64,000 nucleotides of DNA from Aspidiotus rigidus (lineage: Eukaryota; Arthropoda; Insecta; Hemiptera; Diaspididae): NCBI GenBank assembly GCA_035079385.1, contig JAVHKY010000054.1, forward strand, positions 8,781,501 to 8,845,500, in the 5' to 3' direction. Of the stretch, positions 23,614 to 36,433 are shown piece after piece. Under the pieces are notes generated by a model. The model was not told the origin of the DNA, made no database searches, and worked only from the letters and a program-made list of their open reading frames with translations. Each line of letters opens with the position of its first letter. Within the stretch, counting starts at the first letter, position 1. A program made the translations under genes and the position numbers.

Positions 23614-23676
23614 GCTGATTTTCTTGTGGTTCAATATAATTTGCTACACCTTCGGGTGTACACTCCTCTTGTGTAA
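23614..23676 (+). repeat. 63-bp terminal direct repeat of the Penelope-like element
   Basis: GCTGATTTTCTTGTGGTTC and onward to GTGTAA is identical to 20990-21052. Confidence 0.95.
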
Positions 23677-23689
23677 TCTTTAAAAATTG

Positions 23690-26320
23690 TCTGTCAATAG
23701 AAAATTTCTTTTCAAGTAAAAAGAATGATGCGTAAATTTATCTTCTGAATTCTGCTGCATTATATAAGATTCAGCGGCATCAGGTGACGTAGTTGAAAGC
23801 TTCTAAAAGTTTTCCGCCGTTTCGGAGGCCGAGAGCTTAGTCGCATTTTTTTCAGCTGCTTTCTGCAAGCTTGTTACTCGACCGAGTTCATCAATGAAGT
23901 GTTGTATGCCTTTCTCCTGATCACACCAATATCAACGAGCTATGCTGAACTCTTCAGACGTTAGAAGAATCATACACTATTGCAACTGCAGGCATACAAG
24001 GACGTTTCTGTTACCTTGCCACTGAATCCGTCCACAAAACCTTCAATCGCTATGGACTAACTAAATAACTTTCACAAGTTCATTTGACCCTCGTGGAATG
24101 TGAGAAAAAATAGGCTTCGAACTTATCCTTCATCGGTAGTGCGACCTTCCACAAGTACAACAGGAACGCAAACTGAATTCTCAAATAGAATTACAACTCC
24201 AACTCGGTTGCCAGAACGAACTATACCGAATCTTCCGTAAAACCAGCAACCCAAATCGGGATCCAAAGAATCAACTCTAAACCAACGACTCTATCAGCAC
24301 AACTTGTTTCTCACTCCAGTAAGAATACTTCAATTCGTGTCATACAAATATTTGTTCGGGGTTGAAGGTTTCAACATTAGTATTTCCAACCGAGACAATT
24401 CAGGTCAAGAAATAATTGTCTATGGACGAACAATTCAGGTTGAAAAGAAATCGTTTGTTGACATGGAAACAAAAATCATCCTCTGATGGGCAATCATTCT
24501 CAAGTCATTTCGATGGGGGGGCGTTCGATAATAATGTTTCAATTTTGGTTTCGAGAAGTTGTTGGTGATCAGAGGCTTTCGCGTGAGCCTTTCCTGTTCT
24601 ACGTCCAGAGTAAAGATTTTCTTCGCTGCATTCCGCGCCAAAGATTTTTGGCATGATATGATAAGAACAAACGTAGGCTATACATAGGGTCTCTAATTTT
24701 GTCATTCTCGACTCGATAGAATAGTTGAGAACGGGGAAAATATCATAAATTTCGCAACAAAATGATTAATTTAGTTGATATCTGGAATCGTTAGAATTCT
24801 GCATGGTCTCGTCCGATAAAAATTTCCAAAACGATACACAACAATTCACTTTGAAAGCTGAGCTTCGTCAGAGGCGATAAGGAAAAGAGAATGTGAAATC
24901 CCTACGTAGAAGAAAAGGTTCGACAATAAAACGTATACTGAAATTGAATTCACTTTTCGTAAAGAAACTGTCAAGTTTTGAGAACAAAAGTGACAACAAA
25001 ATTTGTACACTAAGGGCTTGAAAAAAAAGAAAGAGAGAAAGGAAACGAAATAATACGCTTCGCGAAGAATGTTTGCACAAGGACCGAGCTCGAGCTTGTT
25101 AATTATAGTGAAGTTCGGCGTGTTCACTTCGAATCAATTTTAATAAGTGTTTTCTAACAGTCGAAATTAAAAAAGCATTTTTCGACGGCCGCGTTCCGTC
25201 AACAAATTTTATGGCATCGTGAAAACCGTTCCAGTTTCGGCTAATAATATCGATAATGACTAGCAAAGAAGAAAAGTTTAAGCATCTGTGCCATCAGTCA
25301 GAATTTTTCAGCGCATACCTCAAAAAGTAGTCGCTACTGTGCCTCGTCGAGGGCTAAAATAACAAACATCAAGCTGGTAATGAAGTTTTTCTTTCGAGAA
25401 CATATGCGCAGTCTCGGGCAGCATAATAGACGGGCGATAATTATCATCAAATTCGATCATATCTCGTCTCGTAGGTATGGGGTGAAATCTTACCAATCTG
25501 ACTTTGACGTGGGCAACGATGATTTGCGGTAAGCTAACCCTCATTATGGTGTTTACAAATTAATTAGCACGACCGACCAGCCTTTCAACTGGTGAGCGTT
25601 TGTGCGACGCTACAAATATAGTCGGTAATGGTAGAGATTTGCTTATACACGTAAGGTAGCGCCGATATACTGCATTATTCGTTTCTCACTTTGTTCTGTC
25701 AAAATACGAGAAAATTGGCTTCTCAACAATGAAACCGCAGGGTAAATGAATACACTCGGGAAAATATCGTGCAACTCTATGGCACGGTTTTTGTTTATAT
25801 AGTATGCACGGAGATATATACGAACGACTTCATGGAGACTTTATCTTGTTTGCTTAATAAAATTGTATAATGAGCAACTTCACCGACAAAGTGAAGAAAA
25901 AAGTTGTCGCTTGATTTTGTCGCGTATAATATTTTGCAGCTTTTGTTCGGATATCACGAAGTAGACCTCAGGAGAAGAGCGTGAGTTATTCAACAGTGCA
26001 CGGATAGTATTTATCTATATACATATAGAATTGTGAACTTCGGTGAGATGACGAAACTTGGCATACATCCTCTCTCTGAACGATTCACCAGTCTTTACTG
26101 TTTGTTTGGGCACTTTTCAGGTACACAGATGAAGTAGTTCCCAATTCTTTTCGCTCACGAAGAATTCTTGGTCGCGTAGGTATCATGGGATTATTCCTGT
26201 TGAAAGATTTCTATCGTAAAGTTCGCTCTCGTTATTCTGTCAATTTGGAAAATGTTCAGCGATAGAAAACGTTACGCTATAGAGTTTTTTAAACAACACA
26301 TGCGAAACAGAAACTCCGTC
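23690..26320. other. No gene seen
   Basis: Long stretch without recognisable domains, RNA genes or terminal repeats on either strand. It may be ordinary intergenic or intronic host DNA. Confidence 0.45.
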
Positions 26321-26324
26321 ACAA

Positions 26325-27316
26325 TTCTAAATAATTTTTCGATTTAAGTATTTTTTTAAAATTCGTCTTTAGGTATTTTTTTTTATCGCGTTTATGTCGC
26401 ATTTGCCGCTCACACCTCCACGACTCACACTCAAATAAGGTGTGTTGTGGTCCATCATCTCGCCCTTGGTTACTGTGCGAACACGTTGCCTGCTCAACTT
26501 TCCTTAACTTTTCGTGAAGGTACTTGTTGATGCAGCCATATCCGTTTAACACCTTGCGTCAGGTGAAAGTTCAGCTGACCATGGTGTCGGTCCATCCACT
26601 CATTAAGGTCGCGTACTAGCACACCGGTTGTCCATGTACCCAGCTCACTCTGGGCAATTCTAGCTTTCCACTTTACAAGCAAGGAGCGCCTGGCCTCCTG
26701 CTTGACCCCTAAAGCTTCTTGGTTGGTCGTTGTCCTCTTCTTTGCTTTGAACACCACCGCTCTCTCCTCAGCAAGGAGCTCGATTGGTGGTGAACGTGCT
26801 AATACATGAAGAGCCTCCGTCGAGACAGTGCGGTAGGCACTAACACACCTCAGCGCAGCTCTTCGTTGGATCTTTACCATCTCTCTCCTTCGGCATTGTA
26901 TCTTCATGGAGTCGGCCCATACTGGCGCACTATATAGGAGGATCGACAAGGCGGTGTTCATCATGATCCTTCTTTTTGCTTCCCTCGGTCCTCCTAGGTT
27001 CCTCATCAGGCGGCTCAGGTATCCAACTACCCAGCCCACCTTTTCCGCTGCCATCAGAAAATGGTGCCTGAAGCTCAGCGTTGAGTCAAGCCAGATGCCC
27101 AGGTATTTCATTTGCTTCTTGATTTCAATTTCCACACCTTGCAGGCGAAAGGTGGGTGGCTTGAACTTCCGACGGGTCGTGAATAAAATGGCTTCCGTCT
27201 TACTAGCTGCAAGTTCGAGTCCAGCCGACTCGATCCAACGAGTCACTTCCTCTAAGGCTCGGTTTACCCTGCTTTCCACCGCTACAGTTGTTTCGGTAGT
27301 GCATAGCAGATAAGCT
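26325..27316 (-). pseudogene. R1-like LINE, RT C-terminal part (5'-truncated)
   Basis: On the minus strand the frame from about 27310 reads LLCTTETTVAVESRVNRALE then WIESAGLELAASKTEAILFT, the segment that follows the YADD motif in R1-clade polymerases. MKYLGIWLDSTLSFRHH, RRAALRCVSAYRTVSTEAL and FHLTQ follow. A frameshift near 26530-26550 moves to the frame with GYGCINKYLHEK and DGPQHTLFECESWR, the conserved Cys/His end of R1 proteins. Everything upstream, including the catalytic YADD, is missing. It is an inactive 5'-truncated fragment. Confidence 0.9.
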
Positions 27317-28177
27317 TAACCGCCGGTGGCAGCTTCACCTTAAAGATTCCATTAAATGCGACGCACCACGAAAGCGACCCGTCTTTACACTGTAGGTATG
27401 GAGAGAAAACAAAGAAGACTCGAAAATAAGGAACCGAAATTCATTAACTGAGCGGATGAATACAGAAAACTCATTTTACAAATTTGACTTGTTAGCGAGC
27501 GTTCTGCAAATTATGATTCAATTCCCAGAAAAAAAAAGATGAAAATCTCACTCCCAGAGGTTGGTTTCAATTCGACAAAATTTCTTGAAACTTGTTCTTT
27601 TACGGGATAGTCCAAGTTCCAGTACAGAAAATCCGGGAGCTAAAATGTCTCATTGAGAGCCACGTAGTGTACTTCGTTTACAATGAAATACTACGTAAAG
27701 ATATATCAATCTCAATTATGACGATAAATCAATCGCGATTGTATCGATAAGTCAAAATCGACCTCGGTCATATCGCTAATATATTGATCTCAATTGTATC
27801 GGAATATCGATTCTATACTTGTCTGCTACAGTAAGTTTAGCCTGTATTATAGGCCTAGCATACTTGTACATATGCAACATACAAAACCTACTAGCTTTCG
27901 GAGGCTCTCTCACTCCGCAGGCCTAATATGCAGTATACTGGATAAGAAGGGGGGGGCCCAATAAACTGGGCCTGAACCAGGCTGCCGTTGTAGATTTGGT
28001 CTTTATTATATAGGCTTTATACATTATACTAGACCAAGAAAGAGGGCGAACGAGCGCTGAACACTTGAGCCACTAGCCCTTGGGGCGCTCTCGCTCCGCT
28101 TGTTCGCCCACTTCGTCGTCTAGTATGAAATATTTTAGACCATTAGCTTTCAGCTTCTTGGTCTAGTATACTGTATA
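27317..28177. other. Intergenic DNA with TATACTAG-type repeats
   Basis: No gene is supported. From about 27830 the sequence is full of short palindromic phrases (TAGGCCTA, CTAGTATAC, GGTCTAGTATA) shared with 30700-30860, 43120-43320 and 59760-59950. Confidence 0.5.
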
Positions 28178-30698
28178 CAGGGTGGACCAGAAAGATGTTA
28201 CCAGTTAAATGGTAGTTTGCGCTAAATCTGTCGTAGCGCGAAAACGCAGAACGTTAGACGTATAGTTTAAATGTACGAATTTTGTATCTCAATTTTATCT
28301 TTAATTTGAGCCTTATCCGAAGTTTCTACGACTTTTCTGAGCCGAGTTATGGACCAAAATGCGCCGAAAATTCACCAAATCGCCAGGGTTCCCAAAATAG
28401 GGCTTCAAATTTATTAATTTACAGTATTGAGCTGAATTTCGAAAATTTTAATAATCAAATTATTGTTTCTTAGGTGAATTTGGACGAAAAAAAAGAGAAA
28501 AATAGTAACAAAATCCTAAGAAGCACCAAAATGAGTTGATAGGCCCAAAAAGGGTCAAAATTCCCCCAAGTTGGAAAATCGTTCAAACTTTTGAATTTTC
28601 ATTCGATTTTCGAATGGAATTTTACGCTGAATCCGAGAAAAAAAGGCTCGAACAGTTTTTCGAAGCATCAAACAGGGGTTAATGGGCTCAAAAAGGGTCA
28701 AAATTTTCCCAAATTGGAAAATCGTTCAAGCTTTCAAATCTTAATTCGATTTTCGAATGGAATTTTACGCTGAATCCGAAAAAAAAAGGCTTGAACAGTT
28801 CTTCGAAGCATCAAACAGGGGCTAATGGGCCCAAAAAGGGCCAAAATTTTCCCTTTTCAAATTTTAATTCGATTTTCAAGTGGACTTTCGCGCTGAGTCC
28901 GAAAAAAATGTTTAAAAAATACTTCGACTCAAAGAGAATCAAAATTCCTTCAAGATGAACAATTGCGTAATCTTCAAAAGTTGTTTTCAATTCTGAAGTA
29001 AAATTTACGACAGAGTCCGAGGATAATACTGAAATGGCCGTAGATGATCTCCAAAATGAATCATCAACAATTTTTCTTATTCTGCAGTAAAATTGTTGAT
29101 TCAGAGGAAGGAAGAAATGTCGACAAGTTCGTCTGCCGTTGAGTGCTCGCGGAGTGAGAGATCGACTAGCGTCGGGTGACAGATCTGAAAGAGGAAATTG
29201 CGGAAATTCTCCTCATTTGGGGATTGGAGAGAGACAACAAATTCATCTTCCGTTGAAGGTTCGCGGTGGGAGATCGACTAGGGCTCTGCGTATGATCAAA
29301 GCGGGAAAAATTGCGAAAACTCTCATTGTTTCAGTCAAAGAACGGAAAGTTGGTCTCCTGTTGCGTGCTTGCAATGAGAGATCAACTGACGTCCCACCTA
29401 TGAACGAAGCGGGCCAATGTGTAAAAACTCCTTGATTTAGGCAATGGGAGGATACCGCAAATTTGGTCTTGCTCGTGATGAGCGATCAGCTACAGCTCAG
29501 TCTTTAATTGAGGCCGACGAACGCCCGGAATTTCTCGGGGTTTCACCCGGAGGACGGAATGATACCGTCAAGTTCGACTTTCGTCATGAGCTCGAGGTAA
29601 GAGAACGATCAAGACACCGTGTTTGAAAGCGGCAGGCGAATGATCCCTGGGTTCAACAAAGATTGGCTGAGGCCCCGTGTATGATCGAGGCGGGTGCTTC
29701 CGCAAAAACTCCTGTTGTTTCTTGCCAAGGAGAGAATGATACCGGCGACTGCGTTTTCCATTACATGCTCGCGGTAAAAGATCGACTGAGGCCCCGTGTA
29801 TGATCAAGGCGGGTGCTCCCGCAAAAACTACTGTTGTTTCATGCTAAGGAGAGTTCAATTTTTTTTTCAACTCAGTACACAATTTTACCCTAGAATTAAG
29901 AAACACTTTGAAGGTTCGGCGATTTTTTTCGTTTTGAGAAATGTTGACCTTTTTTGGTCCCATTAACCCATTTTGGTGCTTCGCAGAATTTCTGAACAAT
30001 TTTATTCAGATTTAGCGCGAAATGTTATCCCAGAATCGAGTAAAACTTTGAAGGTTGGGCGATTTTATCATTTTGGGGAGATTTTAACCCTTTTTGGGCC
30101 CATAAACCTATTATGGTGCTACGCAGAATTTTTGAACAATTTTATTCAGATTTAGTGCTAAATTTCATCTCAGAATTGAGAAAAACTTTGAAGGTTGGGC
30201 GATTTTATAATTTTGGAGATATTTTGACCTTTTGTGGGCCGATAAACGCATTTCGGTGCTTCGCAGAATTTTTTAACAATTTTATTCAGATTTAGCGCTA
30301 AATTTTATAGAAAAACTTCCAAGATTAGGCGGTTTTATCAGTTTGGGGAAATTTTGTTCCTTTTTGGGCCCATTAACCCATTTTGGTGCTTCGCAGAATT
30401 TTCTAACAATCTTATTCGAAATCAGCGCCAAATTTTACTTCAGGATCGGGGAACACTTTGAAGATTACGCGATTCTTTCAATCAGGAAAATTGTTTTTTG
30501 ATAACTCACAACTTTGGGAACCCCTGCTGTAAAATTTCAGCACGTTTTGGTCCACAACTCGGCTCAGAAAAGTCGTAGAAACTTCGTATATGGCTCAAAT
30601 TAAAGATAGAATTGCGATACAAAATTCGTACATTTAAACTATATGTCTAACGTTTTGTGTTTCCCATTCAACTAGTAACATCTTTCTGGTCCACCCTA
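28178..30698. mobile_element. Family T copy 1, large inverted-repeat element
   Basis: The left end CAGGGTGGACCAGAAAGATG (28178) is mirrored at the right end (to 30698). The match continues inward for over 200 bp, and diverged arms go on beyond that. The arms carry repeats of about 120-135 bp (theme GGGTCAAAATTTCCCCAAAA and TTTAGCGCTGAATCTGAATA) in opposite orientations: about 28530-28990 on the left and about 29930-30500 on the right. The middle (29110-29860) is a separate array. No transposase is visible. TA flanks the left end, but the exact target duplication is ambiguous. Confidence 0.8.
29110..29860. repeat. Diverged ~110-bp tandem repeats in family T core
   Basis: About six to seven units share GAGAGATCGACT, ATGATCAAAGCGGG and AAAACTC..TTGTTTC phrases. 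An inverted copy of the block lies at 37862-38620. A 98-codon frame (29139-29435) has no ATG start and follows the repeat, so I do not call a gene. Confidence 0.7.
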
Positions 30699-30860
30699 TA
30701 TTAGGCCTCTAGCAGCCTAGTTTAGGCACAGTTTAAAAGGAGGGTCCCTTTTTTAGTATAGTATATTGTATATTAAGTCTATAATGAAGGCCAAACCTAC
30801 TACGGCAGCCTAGTTTGGGTCCAGTTTAATGAAGTCTAGTATACTATAGGCTATTGTCAA
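30699..30860. repeat. Segment shared with 37215-37297 (inverted)
   Basis: CTAGCAGCCTAGTTTAGG and the following TTTAAAAGGAGGGTCCC to about 30775 recur in inverted orientation next to family T copy 3. The shared unit therefore extends past the terminal repeat. Confidence 0.65.
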
Positions 30861-30861
30861 C

Positions 30862-32416
30862 ATCTTTAAAAAGAAGGGCGACCGTGCAGACCGCACGAAC
30901 TATCACAGTATCTCTCTCCTAAGTGCCGCTTGGAAGATACTGGCGCGAATAATTACTAACAGACTGCAGGTGGCCTTTGAACCACTGCTACCAGAGTCGC
31001 AGGCGGGTTGTTGCCCTACAACAGGAACAACAGGTATGATGTTTGTACTGCGGCAGATGCAGGAAAAAATGTATGAGCAGCAAACGCAAATGCACGCTGT
31101 ATTCATAGACCTAAAAAAAAAGCGTTTGACACATTCAATAGAGAGGCACTCTGGCTGGTCCTCCGTAGATTTGGATGTCCTGAGAAACTGGTCAAAATCA
31201 TAGCAAGCTTCCATACCCAAAACGTAGCACGCGTTATACTGAGCGGCGAACTCACCAAAGGCTTCGCCGTATATCAAATGGGGTCCGACAGGGAAGCGTA
31301 CTTGCACTACTGTTATTCAACGTGTACATGTCGGCGATGCTGATGGTGGTAGACCGAAGACTACAGTGTAGAGGAATATGCCTGCGCTATAGGCTAGATG
31401 GCGGGCTCGTCAGAAATATGTACATTCCCGCTACATTACAGTGCTGCAGTATGCTGACGACCGGGCGCCGATTGGAAACACCATAGAGGAAACTCAGGAA
31501 ATAATTGACGTATTTGTGGCGGTATACCAACGGCTGAATATGGAGGTGACCAAGGTACTGAACATGAGCACCGCGCACACAAGCGGTACAGCACCGGGAG
31601 GAATGGCACGGAAATTGAGGAGGTCGCCGAATTCAGCTACCGGTGGCCTGATTACCAGAGACGGCACTGTTGACGTTGAGATTAATCACCGCATACGGAA
31701 GGCGTGCTCAGCAATATACAGACTCAAACAGAGAGTACTGGATAATAAGGAGCTGAGGAACAAGACCAAAATAGCCGTATACCGTGCAGTGGTACAGCCC
31801 GCCCTGTTGTATGGTAGCGAAAGCTAGACTGTCTACAGGCGATACATAAAAATGCTGGAGAGATTTCACCAACATCAGCTCCGGAGAATTCTGGCGATCA
31901 AATGGACTGATTTCGTAGTACTGGAGAGGGCAGACTGCGAGTCCATTGAACGCCTGGTATCTTACAAACTACAAAAGCAGCACTACTTCAAATTTTGATG
32001 ACGTCATACGCTTTGTGGCAGTTTTTAGGGAAGGGTAAGCTATATAATAACGCGGAATATTGTGAGGTGGCTGGGACGCATCCAAAGAATGGAGCCGCAA
32101 AGACTTCCAAAGCAGGTGCTTTATGGCGAGTTAGCAACAGGGTCCCGCGCTAGTTGCGGACAACGGAAACGCTTCGAGGACACATGCCACACTGCTCTCA
32201 AACTGTCGAACACCAATGAAGTATGGGAAGAGTGGACTGAGAACCGCACTCTTTGGAGACAGGTCTGCAACGACAACAACGGACTATTTCCGCGGCGCGC
32301 TCCCGCCACTATCGGCGACGTACACGTGCGATGTCTGCGGAAGAATAATACGGTCCAGAATTGGCCTATTTAGCCATCAACGAACTCATCAACCGAGAAT
32401 AGATCCTCCTCCATAG
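30862..32416 (+). pseudogene. LINE reverse transcriptase and zinc-finger tail (broken)
   Basis: The frame starts with FKKKGDRADRTNYHSISLLS, then ITNRLQ, HAVFIDLKK (motif A, frameshifted where AFDTFNREALW should follow) and the sequence for FGCPEKLVKIIASFH. The catalytic QYADDRAPIG lies near 31447. VEINHRIRKACSAIYRLK and YRAVVQPALLYGSES follow, then TAG at 31825-31827 at a conserved Trp position. After a gap near 31998-32050 comes RWLGRIQRMEPQRLPKQVLY. A final frame (to 32416) gives YTCDVCGRIIRSRIGLFSHQ with a closing RTH, a C2H2 finger known from this LINE type. Confidence 0.85.
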
Positions 32417-32450
32417 GGGGCCAGACAATTATTATTATTATTATTACAAT
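30862..32450 (+). mobile_element. LINE fragment with C-terminal C2H2 finger
   Basis: The copy is 5'-truncated inside RT and ends in a short (ATT)n tail near 32430-32447. RT and C-terminal coding run through it in several frames (see the coding entry). A tract with TGACGTCAT near 31998-32050 replaces part of the expected C-terminal region. Confidence 0.8.
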
Positions 32451-34984
32451 GAAGGAATAACTGGAACACTGATGATGTTTGGTGACGGGGTTTTGTCACG
32501 GTTTTTCTTCAGGCAAGATCATAATTTCCCTTTGTTTGTGTCCAGTTATCTCGCAGAGGTTCTTTTTTTCTCTGCAGCTCGCACATAATTCCCGAACTTC
32601 ATGCAGCAAACTTCTTTTCCGTAGCTTGCAAAAATATTTGATGAAAAATATAAACCTACGAAGTGATCTGATAGAATATTCAATTCTTCTTCTTTAATCG
32701 TTAAAAACTTCGGAAAGAAAGCAACCTCGAAGTATTTCCGTTAATGAAGTCGGTAGATGGACCTTACGATATTTTAAAAATTGATTGAGGGAATACTCAC
32801 CTTTTTTCAATAATATTACGATTATTCCAAGAAATCCTATTTTGTACTGTATTTTCTCTTGACGATTTCTGAGTCCGACTTATTAAAATTCGAAAAGAGA
32901 CGAGTAACGAAAAATTGACGGTCGAAATACTGAAAGCTTTTTTTTTTTTTTTTTATGATAAAATCGCTCGTCATTCTTTCCTCCAGAGTATACATTCACA
33001 AAAATAAGCCTATCGCTGATGTATGAAATATTCATAGACATCGACTGTCAGTTTTCAGGAATCCACCAGCACTAGGCTGACAGTTATTGAATGTATTTAA
33101 TTATGAGAGTCCGAGTAAGGACGTCGTTTTACGAGCGTAATTCTCAACCGCGCAAAATATCACGCGTCGACGATCGTCGCTCTTCGGTAATTTTAAGCCA
33201 TTATTAAATACGGGGAATATTGCGTCAATTTCAAACTGCTGGGTGCTCAAAAAAAAAAAGAGAGAGAAGAGGAGATTTCTTTATTCACGGCAAGCATACG
33301 CACGGTATGCGGCGATAATCGTATGGAAGTTTTTCCGCGCTCTTCTTTATCGACTAAAATTTGAAACCAACTTCTATAATTAAGGCATCAAAGCTTCCGG
33401 AAAATGTGGCTGAAAACAGTTCTTTCTTTCAGGGCAAACTAAGTGAAATTGACTCACTTTATATTCGTGCGAATGCCTCAGAGACCTATTTTTGTTTGAG
33501 TCTTTTTTTTTTTTTAATTTTCCAGTGAGAAAAATTGAAAAGGTCGCCGGGTACAAACCAACATTCGCGTTCGGATGGCAAAACGTGGGCCTAAAAAGGT
33601 CATAATTTATTTTATCATTCTTGTACTTACGCGAATAAGCATATTTAGGAAGATTTTTTGCGATAAACTCGTATAAAGCTCGTGTTATATCGAAAAAGGA
33701 ATTTGGAAAGGCGAGATACAAAGCTGATATTCATTTTTCATACATTTATTCTTTGTGTGAGAGAGAATTTAAATCGCATTTATTGCAAAAATTGTGATTT
33801 TCATGACCTTGATAAGTTGGAATGGAAATAACGACTCGGGGTAAGCATTTTACTCCTCCCTAGGTAGGACTCGACTCGATATTTTTATTAACAGCGCCTT
33901 AGTTCTATCATACTTGTTGTTAGTCTGCATTTTAAAATTTTTTTCTCTGCGAATCGTCGTCAAGTGAGACGCACGGTCTCTCTTGCAGAGATCCGACTTC
34001 TATTCAAAGTAAAGGCGATGTAAGATATCTTAATAAAATTCTGACTTTTATGTGTTTGTAAAGACGATAAAAATTTACATAAAAAAAGAGGTATCGGGGT
34101 CTGGGAGTAAGCGAGCGTGCACGCGAAAAATCGGAAAAACGAACGTAGAAATGAACCGACCTTGGAAATTATTATTGTATATAATAATCTGATATTCTTA
34201 TATAATCGAACGGAAGCCGAAAAGGGAAAACCGTTGATAAATTTAGACGTTTTCGAATGAAGTTTCGAGACGCCAGAACAATATCAACCCTATATTTCCG
34301 CGTGAAAGTTGGAAGTTTATCTGCAGATCAAAGATGTAACCATCGTTCGAAGATAAAAGCGTTGTATCGGTTACGCGCCAGTTCGAATGAGAGAGGAACT
34401 TTATGATCATTAAGAAAGAATTATAGCCTTCGTAATGATCGCGATCGTTTGCAAGAAGAAGTTGGAAAGCTTTTGTCTTTTCGTATCAATGGCGTGAAAA
34501 GAAAAAAAATAATAACTGGTCCCAAATCCGATACAAATTTATGGGTTGTATTAGGAGAGGAGAATGGATGCTGTATCGGTAGAATTGTCCGCGGTTTTCT
34601 GTTCTTTATCTGTTCTATACAATGAAAAATAATGGCATTCTGTTTAACCTGGTCGATGCAAAGTCTGTTAGTGATTGTGTTCGTATATGATTAAGCGGTA
34701 TTCATTGCAGTAGTTTGATATCATGATTTTTGTGGTGAACTAAATTTTTTTGCGACCATAATATTGAGAAATAAAATGGACTATTCCAGGGTGTCTGCCG
34801 GCAAAGTAAATCAGTAAACAAGAAAAAGTCAAGTATTTTCACTAACGGTAGTAAAAATGACAAAAAATTTTGAAAACAAAAATTAGGATGCCGTTGCAAG
34901 TTTTGCAACGAAGAGCCGGGAACCCGCAAGATCCGCATTCCACTAAGGAAGGTCTTCCACAAAGTAGAACATATGGAAAATCCT
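32451..34984. other. No gene seen
   Basis: Single-copy-looking DNA with poly(T) near 32939 and 33507. No recognisable protein or RNA gene. The minus-strand frame 33721-33380 has no domain. Confidence 0.45.
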
Positions 34985-35322
34985 ATTACAGGGTATAGCT
35001 CGAGAGTGGACATTTTTCCAAGTGCCCCCTCTCCGTGACGTCATCAATCTTGGACCGCTCGCTCTCGCGCTCGCGGACGAAAATTGGATTTAAACGAGGG
35101 GTGGCAGGGAACCTGTTTTATCTATGACTTTATCAGATTGTGATGTCACAAGGCTGACCTATGACGTTATCAAATTGTGACGTCACAAATTCGAATTTTG
35201 GAGCTATGATAGGAAGTCGACTTAGAAAAAATTTCGAGCTCCGAGTTTTGCCGTCCAGCGGACGGCGGACGTCTTCTTCTAACCCCCCCCCCCACCCTCC
35301 CCTATAAAAAAGGTTCCTTGTT
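34985..35322 (-). mobile_element. Palindromic-end element, copy N (diverged)
   Basis: Read leftward it starts AACAAGGAACC at 35322. A C-run (G-run in element orientation) and GCCGTCCGC-type sequence follow, then two minisatellite-like units, TGACGTCA repeats near 35125-35185, and the inverted partner AACAGGTTCCCTG at 35105-35120. CTCGTTTAAAT follows, comparable to the 3' end of H1 and H2. One more minisatellite unit lies at 34996-35025. Confidence 0.65.
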
Positions 35323-36433
35323 ACGACATGGACAGTTATTTGGAAGAAAGTTGTTCTGTCTAAATTTCTCGGGTGCGTGATGTTCAATATGTCACTGTGA
35401 ATGTTGATAAGTGAATTTTGATAATTTCATAAAATAATAGCCGATTTTTTAGTAGCTTAAACCTATCCGGAACGCTTATTTCTACCATGTTTTCATACGT
35501 TTAGCTCAGCTGATTTGATAGAAGTCAAAAACATAGTTTCTTGATAATTCTTCGCCACTCTGAATTAATGAATGGAAAGATTTACAATTTTCGAATATTT
35601 TGCGACACGGGTGCTCACATCCCGGCCGGAAATTTTACCGAAACTGTTTCTCCTTCTCCGACACCCTCTTTTCTGGCAAACTATCTTTTCAACATTGCAC
35701 ACTTCCGAAACCTGTTGTTCCAAATTTTTGCTGCAATTTGCCGGACAAATGGATAAAAGAGTGTTAACAGTTTGTATTTATAAATCGATGTTGTACTTTA
35801 ACGTGCGAAGAAATTCAAGGGCTTTATCATCTTTCTTGTAACCTTCGTACTCCGCTGGTGTCACTGCTTGAATTCACTCCTGCCCAACGACCCACTTATG
35901 CTTTAGCAGATCTCCAACTTTCCACCTCGTACTCAACTCCGCGGCGCGGCACAGGTTCCCGTGTCAGCTTGCTCTTGCTGAAGTATCAGGCAGTTCTTCC
36001 TCTTCTTCAACGCCCTCTTTTCGCAAATCGTAAATAAGGAACGTCTCGTCCAGGTACGTGCGCTTGAACCTCTCGGGAATATCTGCCAGCTCTAGGAAGC
36101 TTCGTGGGTTCGTTGGTATGTGCGGCGAACTTTGCTTGTGAAAAATCATCAACTAATTTCTCTTACAATGAGAAATAATATTGATGGGGGCGCCATGATG
36201 GCAAATGCCTCCTCGGTAATTGCCGCTAGTAGAGGCATGAGGTTAGCATATTATACTATGTGCTGGCATAGCAACTTATATGCATTTGCCAAAAGTTGCA
36301 TACCAACATGTAAGCAAAATAATAGTATATTTTTAGATGTATGTAAACAGCAGCAATTGCCACTTTTTTCCACACATTGGCACCTGTATAGATGATTTTC
36401 TATCTCTCTGCACATAGCAGAAACTCAGTAGTA
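35323..36433. other. Intergenic; possible transposase scrap at 35964-36152
   Basis: No gene is firmly supported. On the minus strand 36152-35964 the frame reads IPTNPRSFLELADIPERF and ETFLIYDL. It faintly resembles a segment of MULE/FLYWCH-type transposase proteins, but it is only 62 codons and unsupported by neighbours. Confidence 0.3.

Larger units (their letters stand above)
20917..23676 (+). mobile_element. Penelope-like element with complete ends
   Basis: The element is 2760 bp and is flanked by a perfect 13-bp target duplication TCTTTAAAAATTG (20904-20916 and 23677-23689). The 5' end is a perfect 73-bp inverted repeat (20917-20989 and 21015-21087) around a 25-bp spacer. A 63-bp direct repeat joins the two ends (20990-21052 and 23614-23676). 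Penelope elements are known for such mixed direct and inverted terminal repeats and for RT plus GIY-YIG proteins. One in-frame TAG is the only visible coding defect. Confidence 0.95.

Noticed and set aside
29139..29435. 98-codon frame kept open in two copies of family T (also 38581-38285)
   Set aside because: It has no ATG start, follows the 110-bp tandem repeat, and other frames in the block are similarly open. Recent common origin explains the similarity.
33380..33721. 113-codon minus-strand frame
   Set aside because: No domain, no supporting context, and crosses poly(T); likely chance.
35964..36152. MULE-type transposase fragment
   Set aside because: Similarity is faint, the frame is only 62 codons, and no catalytic region or terminal repeats lie nearby. 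Kept only as a remark.
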